Source: an uncultured Fibrobacter sp.
GTDB taxonomy: Bacteria; Fibrobacterota; Fibrobacteria; Fibrobacterales; Fibrobacteraceae
Direction: 5' to 3'
Assembly (NCBI RefSeq): GCF_937877005.1
Contig: NZ_CALEFV010000287.1
Location: forward strand, 1-7,375
DNA: 7,375 nt
The notes beneath the pieces were generated by a model. The model ran no database searches. It worked only from the letters and a program-made list of their open reading frames with translations, and was not told where the DNA came from. Shown here piece by piece: positions 1 to 6,117 of the stretch (its first letter is position 1; each line of letters starts with the position of its first letter). Position numbers and translations under genes: made by a program.

Positions 1-143
1 GTATTTAAGTTATTTTTAAATTGGACATATTAGAGAGTTTAGCTCTTGTTCTCCATGTGAAATGTGCAAATTTCAAAAGAATGAGGACAAGGCGAACGCT
101 CACGCAGGCATGCCGTTTTAGCGGTGTGTTTCAGTTTGTCATG

Positions 144-159
144 CCGACTTTATAGTCGG
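144..159 (+). repeat. Short perfect hairpin (possible dispersed repeat or weak terminator)
   Basis: CCGACT (144-149) and AGTCGG (154-159) form a perfect 6-bp stem around a TTAT loop, extendable by a G·U pair (143/160). The flank 'ctttggttgt' is only mildly T-rich, so intrinsic termination of an upstream gene is possible but weak. The preceding word GTCATGCC (138-145) recurs inverted as GGCATGAC at 5990-5997 in another intergenic region, which hints at a dispersed intergenic repeat family. This is inference from two short words. Confidence 0.35.
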
Positions 160-236
160 TCTTTGGTTGTATGGCCATGGACAACAGCCCTTTTGGGGCG
201 AAATTAATGTATTTTCAAAAAAGGTGTACTAAATAT

Positions 237-240
237 GGGA
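237..240 (+). promoter_or_regulatory. Ribosome binding site that decides the protease start
   Basis: GGGA at 237-240 lies 8 nt before the ATG at 249, normal Shine-Dalgarno spacing. The alternative in-frame ATG at 240 would overlap this site, and the AAGG at 221-224 is 15 nt away from it. The protein from 249 starts directly with a canonical signal peptide, which supports this choice. Confidence 0.5.
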
Positions 241-248
241 TGTGTTAT

Positions 249-1796
249 ATGAAAAATTGGGTTAACCCGCTTTGTCTTTTATTATTGTTGTTCCCGACGA
301 CGCTTTTTGCCGACATCGTCTACCAAGGGAAACTCGTCCAGGAATGGCCCGCCGAGGCTAGGCCCACGTTCGACAATTCCCGCGGGGTCCCCCAAACTCG
401 CGCCCTCATGAAAACGACCGCGTTCGCAACCCAGAGTCACTACGCCGCCCCCAAGGGCAAAATCTACAGTCTCACGCTCCTCGTGGATTTTTCGGACGTT
501 CCCGCTCCCGTCACAAAAGAAGAAGTCGAGGAATGGCTCAACAAGGAAGGCTTCAATAGGGACGGTTGCAACGGTTCCGTGCGCGACTACTACCTCGATG
601 TTTCTAACGGACAGCTGGACCTCACGAACGAAGTCTACGGTTGGTACCGCGCAAAATACCCCAAGTCCTGGTACGAAAGCGAGGAAAGGTTCGAGCCCAA
701 CAACAAGTACAAGGGGTCCGACATCCTCATGAAGGAGGTGTTCGACTACTTCGATTCTCAGGTTGATTTTTCGCGCTACGACAACGACAAGGACGGCACT
801 ACCGAAGCCATCAACATCGTATACGCCGGCGCCGGGCAAACTTGGGGACAGGGCCTGTGGCCGCATTCCGGATGGTCCAGCGAAAGGCGCGATGGAGTCC
901 GGCTCACGCACCATCAGATGACGGACATGCCGGGCAAGTTTTCGATATATGTCTTTGTGCATGAATCGGGACACATGATCTTCGGCTGGCCGGATCTTTA
1001 CTGGTACGGCGACTACTGCACCATGGGCAACCGCGCAAACGATTTGAACCCTGTAGCTATCAATGACTTTTTCCGTGCGGACCAGGGCTGGATTCCGTTC
1101 GTGGACATCACGAGCGACGATGTAAACAACGTAACAAGCCTTGAAGTTACGAAGCCCGGAGAATTCTGCTACCGCTACAAGACCCCAAACAGGCCGAACC
1201 AAGAAGGATTGGTGTGGTCTTATGTGCGCAACACAGGCCGCAACAAGGTACTCGCCGGGAGCGGGCTCTTGATGCAGCATTATGATTTTTCTTTTACCCG
1301 GGGCAACATTGCCGCAGATTCACTCACCCTAAGAATTGTGCACGCGAACGCCGCAGGCAAATCGAGCGACAATCCCGGCGACCAGTGGCCAAGCCCGGGC
1401 AGCACCGCCAACACCTTCTTCAAGAGCGGAACCTACGCGGAATTTTCAGATGACGCCTACCCCGCTATCCGCTGGTATAACGGCTCCAAGACAGGCCTCA
1501 AAATCACCGACATCGGAACACCCGGAGAAACGCTCATGTTCTGCATCGGCGAGAACTGCTCCGAGCCGGTTTCAAGCTCTTCGAGCGCGCCGGAAGAAAT
1601 CTCGTCAAGTTCAATGACAGAGTCTTCTTCCAGTTCGGAAGCCCCCTCTGCAATCATATCAAATTTAGGAATCACCAAACACGGCAAGCCCGGAAGCAAG
1701 ATATTCAACGTGCTCGGCAAGCCCGTCGGAGTACGCAACGCCAATGGCGCGTTACCCGATTTGCCAAAGGGCGTGTATGTCGAAGTGGCGAAATAA
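249..1796 (+). CDS. Secreted M6-family zinc metalloprotease with Ser-rich linker and C-terminal sorting-like tail
   Basis: Predicted extracellular metallopeptidase of family M6 (immune inhibitor A type), 515 residues from the ATG at 249. Residues 1-21 are a signal peptide (MK, a Leu-rich core, LFA|D cleavage). The catalytic domain spans about 70-430. The zinc motif HESGH is at 238-242 (bases 960-974), followed by GWPDLY, whose Asp249 is the probable third ligand. TMGN near 256-260 fits the Met-turn. DNDKDG (178-183) is the acidic calcium-binding-like loop usual before the active site in this family. A Ser-rich linker (442-464) joins a 49-residue basic tail with IFNVLGKPV and LPKGVYVEV, resembling a type IX (Por) secretion sorting domain but ending early. 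Such linkers and tails are typical of Fibrobacter secreted enzymes. The substrate is unknown. A single-gene unit is likely: the next gene is a remnant. The family call is strong; the secretion route is inferred. Confidence 0.9.
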   Translation: MKNWVNPLCLLLLLFPTTLFADIVYQGKLVQEWPAEARPTFDNSRGVPQTRALMKTTAFATQSHYAAPKGKIYSLTLLVDFSDVPAPVTKEEVEEWLNKEGFNRDGCNGSVRDYYLDVSNGQLDLTNEVYGWYRAKYPKSWYESEERFEPNNKYKGSDILMKEVFDYFDSQVDFSRYDNDKDGTTEAINIVYAGAGQTWGQGLWPHSGWSSERRDGVRLTHHQMTDMPGKFSIYVFVHESGHMIFGWPDLYWYGDYCTMGNRANDLNPVAINDFFRADQGWIPFVDITSDDVNNVTSLEVTKPGEFCYRYKTPNRPNQEGLVWSYVRNTGRNKVLAGSGLLMQHYDFSFTRGNIAADSLTLRIVHANAAGKSSDNPGDQWPSPGSTANTFFKSGTYAEFSDDAYPAIRWYNGSKTGLKITDIGTPGETLMFCIGENCSEPVSSSSSAPEEISSSSMTESSSSSEAPSAIISNLGITKHGKPGSKIFNVLGKPVGVRNANGALPDLPKGVYVEVAK

Positions 1797-1846
1797 GACG
1801 CCCAGGCATTCAGGTTTTCTTTTAAATAAACACATCATACCATTAT

Positions 1847-2119
1847 TTGGAATTTTTGCAGACAGCGCGCATTTTTTCCGCGGAAAAAATGTGTAGTAGG
1901 AACATAAATTCCGCATTCAACAAAAATGAGCACAAGGAAAAATTGCACGGTTTTACAGCCAAATATAACGTTACGAAATTAGGGTATTGCGAATATTTTC
2001 AAGACATAAAGGACGCCATTCAACGAGAAAAGCAAATAAAAGCTGGCAATAGGAAAAAGAAAATTGATCTGATAGAATCAATAAATCCGCAATGGATCGA
2101 TTTATCCGAAAATTTTTAA
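1847..2119 (+). pseudogene. Remnant of a GIY-YIG nuclease-family gene (YhbQ/UPF0213-like), N-terminal half degraded
   Basis: From about 1928 the frame reads EHKEKLHGFTAKYNVTKL, then DAIQREKQIKAGNRKKKIDLIE and NPQWIDLS. This is the well-conserved C-terminal half of small single-domain GIY-YIG proteins of roughly 90 residues. The N-terminal half should carry the GIY and YIG strands and the catalytic Arg, as in a YIGVTSNL..R pattern. It is absent from this frame. Fragments that resemble it appear in shifted frames: RIFSAEK in this frame at about 1865-1888, then CVVGT, a TAA stop, and IPHST one base over at about 1890-1922. That pattern suggests compensating indels plus a stop. The frame's own start would be TTG (1847) or ATG (1889, inside a palindrome), with no good ribosome binding site. 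A nuclease-dead product is conceivable, but a decayed gene is likelier. The C-terminal family match is confident; the fragment reconstruction is tentative. Confidence 0.65.
1870..1891. repeat. 22-bp perfect palindrome
   Basis: The half-site CATTTTTTCCG is followed directly by its exact reverse complement, with centre between 1880 and 1881. G·U-type pairs and one G-C pair extend it over 1867-1894. It has no spacer and no 3' T-run, so it does not look like an intrinsic terminator. It could be a dimeric regulator's operator, a cruciform-forming site or the scar of a mobile element. It lies 74 bp after the protease stop, inside the degraded part of the GIY-YIG remnant. Confidence 0.8.
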
Positions 2120-2130
2120 CAAACTCAGGT

Positions 2131-2172
2131 AGAGATTGCTTCGCCTACGACTCGCAATGACAAGCAAGGCGA
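2131..2172. repeat. Repeat-like intergenic element with overlapping inverted repeats
   Basis: ATTGC (2135-2139) pairs with GCAAT (2154-2158), and TCGCCT (2141-2146) pairs with AGGCGA (2167-2172), giving two mutually exclusive folds. The wording 'agattgcttcgc...ctcgcaatgaca' resembles the widespread intergenic GATTGCTTCG...CGCAATGAC repeat of many bacterial genomes. ATTGCTTCGC (2135-2144) recurs inverted at 6021-6030 after the etf operon. Its function is unknown. It separates the nuclease remnant from the operon leader. Confidence 0.45.
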
Positions 2173-2237
2173 GTGCATCAGAACCACTACCGAATCAAAC
2201 TTACAAAATAATTATCATTTTCTTACTCTATACTAAC

Positions 2238-2273
2238 AGGAGCATAGCGGGGGGCACAGCACTCTCCGCTCCT
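2238..2273 (+). promoter_or_regulatory. Inverted repeat in the etf operon leader region
   Basis: AGGAGC (2238-2243) and GCTCCT (2268-2273) are exact complements. Within the loop GGGG (around 2250) can pair with CTCC (2264-2267) with one G·U. It is followed by 'ttataatt', only a weak T tract. It may be a terminator for upstream transcription, an operator overlapping the operon promoter, or an mRNA leader structure, depending on where transcription starts. Confidence 0.35.
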
Positions 2274-2274
2274 T

Positions 2275-2280
2275 TATAAT
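2275..2280 (+). promoter_or_regulatory. Candidate -10 element (TATAAT) for the etf operon
   Basis: A perfect TATAAT lies 53 nt before the etfB start codon. No good -35 hexamer sits 17 nt upstream (the bases there are GGGCAC), and a second -10-like word TATACT at 2229-2234 also lacks one. The assignment rests on one hexamer in AT-rich DNA and on the need for a promoter between the remnant and the operon. Confidence 0.3.
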
Positions 2281-2333
2281 TGCTATCTTGTACCCCAACT
2301 AAACATTAACCGTAAATTCAATAGTTAGGAAAT

Positions 2334-3215
2334 ATGAGTCTTAAAATCGTTGTGCTTGCTAAGCAAGTACCTGATACACGAAACGTGGGCCCCGATGCCA
2401 TGACGGAGCAGGGAACCATCAATCGTGCCGCATTGCCCGCGGTCTTCAACCCCGAAGACCTGAACGCCCTGGAGCAAGCCCTTCGTTTGAAGGACCAGTT
2501 CCCGGGTTCCACCATCTCTGTGCTGACGATGGGTCTCCCGAAGTCTGCCGAAGTCGTCCGCGAAGCTCTGTACCGCGGCGCCGACGAAGGTTTCGTGGTG
2601 ACGGACCGCCCGCTCGGTGGTGCTGACACGCTCGCTACGAGCTACACGCTCGCCCAGGCCGTTAAAAAGATCGGCAACTACGACATTATTCTCGGTGGCC
2701 GCCAGGCTATCGACGGCGATACCGCACAGGTCGGTCCGCAGATTGCAGAAAAGCTGGGCCTCACGCAGGTGACCTACGCCGAAGAAATTCTCTCCCTCGA
2801 CGAAAAGGCCCGTAAGGTCGTGATCCGCCGCCACATCGACGGTGGCGTGGAAACGGTGGAAGCACCGCTCCCGCTGGTCGTGACCGTGAACGGAAGTGCG
2901 GCCCCGTGCCGTCCGCGCAACGCAAAGCGCCTCATGAAGTTCAAGAACGCGACGGTGGTTGCCGAACGCAAGCCGGAAGATGCCGAAAAGTACGAAGCCC
3001 TCATCGCGAAGAAGCCCTACCTGAACATTCCGCAGTGGGGTGCCGCCGACATCGACGCAGACCCTGCCCAGATCGGTAAGGCCGGTTCGCCGACGAACGT
3101 GAAGGCTGTCAAGAACATCGTGTTCAAGGCGAAGGAAAGCCGCACGCTCACTGCAAGCGACGCCGACGTCGAAGGACTTATCAAGGAACTTTTAGACGGG
3201 AAGATTATTGGCTAG
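2334..3215 (+). CDS. etfB: Electron transfer flavoprotein beta subunit, bifurcating-type
   Basis: Beta subunit of the heterodimeric electron transfer flavoprotein, a soluble cytoplasmic FAD protein that exchanges electrons with an acyl-CoA dehydrogenase. It has 293 residues, longer than the roughly 255-270 of well-studied homologues. The start MSLKIVVLAKQVPDT is the canonical family N-terminus. NPEDLNALEQAL (39-50) and ADTLATSYTLA (97-107) are conserved. AIDGDTAQVGP (125-135) is the flavin-contacting motif seen in bifurcating ETFs of anaerobes. Ordinary respiratory ETFs carry a different motif there and bind AMP instead of the second FAD. It is therefore likely that this subunit holds a second FAD and uses NADH. 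VNGSAAPCRPRN (185-196) and GSPTNV (251-256) complete the signature. AGGA at 2327-2330 sits only 3 nt before the ATG, shorter than usual. It is the first gene of a three-gene operon. ETF-beta identity is near certain; bifurcation is inferred. Confidence 0.96.
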   Translation: MSLKIVVLAKQVPDTRNVGPDAMTEQGTINRAALPAVFNPEDLNALEQALRLKDQFPGSTISVLTMGLPKSAEVVREALYRGADEGFVVTDRPLGGADTLATSYTLAQAVKKIGNYDIILGGRQAIDGDTAQVGPQIAEKLGLTQVTYAEEILSLDEKARKVVIRRHIDGGVETVEAPLPLVVTVNGSAAPCRPRNAKRLMKFKNATVVAERKPEDAEKYEALIAKKPYLNIPQWGAADIDADPAQIGKAGSPTNVKAVKNIVFKAKESRTLTASDADVEGLIKELLDGKIIG

Positions 3216-3218
3216 CCT

Positions 3219-4244
3219 ATGAATAACGTATTTGTATATTGCGAAATTGAGGGCACGACCGTTGTCGATGTTTCCCTCGAACTTTTGTCCAAGGGCCGCA
3301 AGCTCGCCAACACGCTCGGCGTTCAGCTCGAATGCATCTGCGCAGGCAAGGGCCTCGACGGAATTGAAAAGCAGGTGTTCCCCTACGGTGTGGACAAGGT
3401 CCATGTGTTCGACGCCGAAGGGCTCTTCCCCTACACCACCAACCCGCACGCATCGCTCGTGGTGAACCTCTTCAAGGAAGAGCAGCCGCAGATTTGCCTG
3501 CTCGGTGCAACGGTGATTGGCCGTGACCTCGGCCCGCGCATTTCCAGCGCCATGCACAGCGGCCTTACCGCCGACTGTACCGAACTCGAAATCGACAGCT
3601 TCGAAATGAGCATCGGCGGCGTGAAGAAGTTCTACGAAAACCAGCTCTGCCAGATTCGCCCGGCGTTCGGCGGCAACATCGTCGCTACCATCGTGAACCC
3701 GGAACACCGCCCGCAGATGGCGACGGTGCGCGAAGGCGTGATGAAGAAGGAAATCGTGGACCCGAACTACAAGGGCGAAGTCATCAAGCACGACGTGGCC
3801 AAGTACGTGCCGGAAACGGAATACGTGGTCAAGGTGCTGGAACGCCATGTGGAAAAGGCCAAGCACAACCTCAAGGGCGCACCCATCGTGGTGGCCGGTG
3901 GTTACGGCATGGGCTCCAAGGAAAACTTCGACATGCTGTTTGAACTGGCGAAGGAACTCCACGCCGAAGTGGGCGCAAGCCGTGCCGCTATCGACGCGGG
4001 CTTTGCCGATCATGACCGCCAGATTGGCCAGACCGGCGTGACCGTACGCCCGAAGGTGTATATCGCCTGCGGTATCTCCGGCCAGATTCAGCACCTCGCC
4101 GGCATGCAGGATTCAGGAATCATCATCTCCGTGAACTCCGACCCCGACGCCCCGATCAACGCTATCGCTGACTACGTGATCAACGGCACCGTCGAAGAGG
4201 TCATCCCGAAGATGATCAAGTATTACAAGGCAAACAACAAGTAG
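3219..4244 (+). CDS. etfA: Electron transfer flavoprotein alpha subunit
   Basis: Alpha subunit of the same ETF; it carries the mobile FAD domain that shuttles electrons to or from the dehydrogenase. It has 341 residues, close to the family norm. The N-terminal domain includes LLGATVIGRDLGPRISS (94-110) and SGLTADCTELE (114-124). The C-terminal FAD domain shows every expected motif: GASRAAIDAG (252-261), QIGQTGVTV (268-276), GISGQIQHLAGM (285-296) and SVNSDPDAPI (304-313). No ferredoxin-like 4Fe-4S extension is present. It starts 3 nt after the etfB stop, so translation is probably coupled and the subunits made in equal amounts. The purine-rich end of etfB (GGGAAG, 3198-3203) is a possible, rather distant ribosome binding site. 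Confidence 0.96.
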   Translation: MNNVFVYCEIEGTTVVDVSLELLSKGRKLANTLGVQLECICAGKGLDGIEKQVFPYGVDKVHVFDAEGLFPYTTNPHASLVVNLFKEEQPQICLLGATVIGRDLGPRISSAMHSGLTADCTELEIDSFEMSIGGVKKFYENQLCQIRPAFGGNIVATIVNPEHRPQMATVREGVMKKEIVDPNYKGEVIKHDVAKYVPETEYVVKVLERHVEKAKHNLKGAPIVVAGGYGMGSKENFDMLFELAKELHAEVGASRAAIDAGFADHDRQIGQTGVTVRPKVYIACGISGQIQHLAGMQDSGIIISVNSDPDAPINAIADYVINGTVEEVIPKMIKYYKANNK

Positions 4245-4249
4245 GCGTT

Positions 4250-5962
4250 ATGGCGAATTTTTACACAGACCATCCAGAGATTAAGTTCAACCTTGAAAGC
4301 TCTCCCCTGATGCAGCGCATCGTGGAGCTCAAGGAAAACGGCTACGCCGACAAGGACAGCTTTGACTACGCGCCGGAAGACTACGCCGACGCGATAGACA
4401 GCTACAACCGCGTGCTCGAAGTCGCAGGCGACATCACCGCGAACACCATCTTCCCGAACTCGGAAGACGTGGACGCCGAAGGCCCCCACTGCGAAGACGG
4501 CCGCGTGCGCTACGCAAGCAAGACCTACGAGAACCTGGAAGCCACCCGCAAGGCAGGCCTCAATGGCGTGACCATGCCGCGCCGCTTCGGCGGCCTCAAC
4601 TTCCCGATTACCGCCTACACGGCCATCAACGAAATGATCGCCTCTGCAGACGCCGGTTTCGAGAACATCTGGTCCCTGCAGGACTGCATCGAGACCTTGT
4701 ACGAGTTCGGCGACGAAGACCAGCGTTCCCGCTTTATTCCGCGCGTGTGCGCCGGCGAGACGATGTCCATGGACCTGACTGAACCCGACGCCGGTTCCGA
4801 CCTGCAGCGCGTGATGCTCAAGGCCACCTACAGCGAAGAAGACAAGTGCTGGTACCTTAACGGCGTGAAGCGCTTCATCACCAACGGCGACAGCGACATC
4901 CACCTGGTGCTCGCCCGCTCCGAAGAAGGCACCCATGACGGCCGCGGCCTTTCCATGTTCATCTACGACAAGCGCGACGGCGGCGTGAACGTGCGCCGCA
5001 TCGAGAACAAGCTCGGCATCCACGGAAGCCCGACCTGCGAACTTGTCTACAAGAACGCGAAGGCTGAACTCTGTGGCCGCCGCAAGTTCGGCCTCATCAA
5101 GTACGTGATGGCCCTCATGAACGGTGCACGCCTCGGCATTGCCGCACAGTCCGTGGGCATCAGCCAGATGGCATACAACGAAGCTCTCGCCTATGCCAAG
5201 GACCGCAAGCAGTTCGGCCAGGCCATCGTGAACTTCCCCGCCGTCTATGAGATGATTTCGAACATCAAGGCACGCCTCGACGCAGGCCGCGCGCTCCTGT
5301 ACCAGACAGCCCGCTATGTAGATATCTACAAGGGCCTCGAGGACATCGAGCGCACCCGCAAGCTCACCGACGAGGAGAAGGCTGAACTCAAGCTCTATCA
5401 GAAGCTCGCCAGTGCCTGCACGCCGCTTGCGAAGGGCATGAACTCCGAATACGCGAACCTGAACGCCTACGACAGCATCCAGGTTCACGGCGGTTCGGGC
5501 TACATGCTTGAATACGCCTGCCAGCGCCTCTACCGCGATGCACGCATCACCTCCATTTACGAAGGCACGACGCAGCTGCAGACCGTGGCCGCCCTCCCGC
5601 ACATCACCACCGGAACCTACAGCCAGATGCTCGAGGAACTGGAAGCGGGCGAAGTGGCCGCCGAATACGAGAGCCTCAAGGCCCGCGCGAAGGCCATGGA
5701 CGCGAAGTTCAACGAAGCTATCGAAGTCGTGAAGGCCGCGAACAACAACGAGTTCACCGACCTCTGCAGCCGCCACCTCTACGAACTCGCAGCCAACTGC
5801 GTGATGAGCCAGCTGCTCCTCCGCGATGCCACCAAGGCACCGGAACTGTTCGAAAAGAGCATGAAGGTGTACCTGAACCTCGCCGAAGCCGAAGTCGCCA
5901 AGCACTACAACTTCGTGAAGAGCGTGGATGTGGAAGCGATGGAGAGCTATAGGAAGGCGTAA
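4250..5962 (+). CDS. Acyl-CoA dehydrogenase family protein with extended C-terminus, ETF partner
   Basis: FAD flavoenzyme that interconverts acyl-CoA and trans-2-enoyl-CoA, probably trading electrons with the EtfAB encoded just upstream. It has 570 residues against about 380 for a simple acyl-CoA dehydrogenase. The catalytic core is intact: LTEPDAGSD (176-184), RLGIAAQSVGI (294-304), DRKQFGQAI (318-326), QVHGGSGY (411-418) and YEGTTQLQ (437-444), where Glu438 is the expected catalytic base. The extra length comes from an N-terminal segment, a charged insert around 362-385 and a helical tail of about 120 residues after 450. The frame opens 5 nt after the etfA stop, with TAGG at 4242-4245 as a possible ribosome binding site. 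The start MANFYTDHPEI matches my memory of long ACADs beside etfBA in Bacteroidales. Chain-length preference and physiological direction cannot be read from sequence. No thiolase, crotonase or CoA-transferase gene lies in the window. Confidence 0.93.
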   Translation: MANFYTDHPEIKFNLESSPLMQRIVELKENGYADKDSFDYAPEDYADAIDSYNRVLEVAGDITANTIFPNSEDVDAEGPHCEDGRVRYASKTYENLEATRKAGLNGVTMPRRFGGLNFPITAYTAINEMIASADAGFENIWSLQDCIETLYEFGDEDQRSRFIPRVCAGETMSMDLTEPDAGSDLQRVMLKATYSEEDKCWYLNGVKRFITNGDSDIHLVLARSEEGTHDGRGLSMFIYDKRDGGVNVRRIENKLGIHGSPTCELVYKNAKAELCGRRKFGLIKYVMALMNGARLGIAAQSVGISQMAYNEALAYAKDRKQFGQAIVNFPAVYEMISNIKARLDAGRALLYQTARYVDIYKGLEDIERTRKLTDEEKAELKLYQKLASACTPLAKGMNSEYANLNAYDSIQVHGGSGYMLEYACQRLYRDARITSIYEGTTQLQTVAALPHITTGTYSQMLEELEAGEVAAEYESLKARAKAMDAKFNEAIEVVKAANNNEFTDLCSRHLYELAANCVMSQLLLRDATKAPELFEKSMKVYLNLAEAEVAKHYNFVKSVDVEAMESYRKA

Positions 5963-5969
5963 GGTGAGA

Positions 5970-6057
5970 GTCGCGTCCAAGCATGCTCGGGCATGACCGG
6001 ACCTAGCATTTTGTACTTGAGCGAAGCAATAGTACAAGTAGTTCTCGCTAACGCGAC
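5970..6057 (+). other. Structured operon tail, possible three-way-junction fold
   Basis: A 7-bp closing stem, 5970-5976 with 6051-6057 (GTCGCGT/ACGCGAC), encloses two hairpins. One is CATGC-tcgg-GCATG (5982-5995). The other is TTGTACT (6011-6017) with AGTACAA (6031-6037), for which TACTTG (6014-6019) with CAAGTA (6035-6040) is an alternative pairing. The whole element sits between the dehydrogenase stop and the terminator, so it would be in the 3' untranslated RNA. Words shared with other intergenic spots of the window suggest a dispersed repeat; a stabilising 3' structure or small RNA is also possible. Confidence 0.4.
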
Positions 6058-6073
6058 AACGCGAAATTAAAAA

Positions 6074-6103
6074 GCCTCGGTGATGAACCGAGGTTTATTT
6101 TTG
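6074..6103. terminator. Intrinsic terminator, probably bidirectional, between convergent genes
   Basis: CCTCGGT (6075-6081), loop GATGA and ACCGAGG (6087-6093) form a 7-bp GC-rich stem, extendable by a G·U pair, followed by TTTATTTTTG. On the opposite strand the same hairpin is followed by CTTTTTAATT, so it can also stop transcription of the convergent restriction gene. It ends the etfB-etfA-acyl-CoA dehydrogenase unit. Confidence 0.88.
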
Positions 6104-6117
6104 TTTATAAGCATTTC

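Larger units (their letters stand above)
1..248. other. AT-rich intergenic region with small inverted repeats, no gene
   Basis: I see no convincing coding sequence on either strand. The first 100 bases are AT-rich. From about 108 the stretch contains two 'catgccg' words and a short hairpin at 144-159. A weak GCCC/GGGC hairpin lies at 187-199. No clear -35/-10 pair stands out for the protease gene that follows, so the promoter is not assigned. An open frame running in from 171 is better read as untranslated leader, because a signal peptide and a ribosome binding site begin at 249. Confidence 0.5.

Noticed and set aside
171..248. N-terminal extension of the protease to the ATG at 171
   Set aside because: It would place 26 unrelated residues before a textbook signal peptide, and the ribosome binding site fits the ATG at 249.
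282..1280. Open frame antisense to the protease
   Set aside because: The plus-strand protein has a signal peptide and a complete M6 zinc motif; the antisense product resembles nothing I know.
1801..1825. Possible terminator after the protease
   Set aside because: There is a T-rich run (gttttctttt), but the preceding CCAGGCATTCAGG does not fold into a usable stem.
1870..1891. Palindrome as an intrinsic terminator
   Set aside because: The T-run is inside the stem arm and the downstream flank is GTGTAG, so there is no U-tract after the hairpin.
3192..4094. Open frame antisense to etfA
   Set aside because: Shadow of etfA with the same biased composition and no recognisable motif or start signal.
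4223..6037. Long open frame of about 604 codons antisense to the acyl-CoA dehydrogenase
   Set aside because: It mirrors a clearly real, motif-complete gene. Its His/Val/Ala/Glu-rich translation is what the complement of a codon-biased GC-rich gene gives, and no domain is recognisable.
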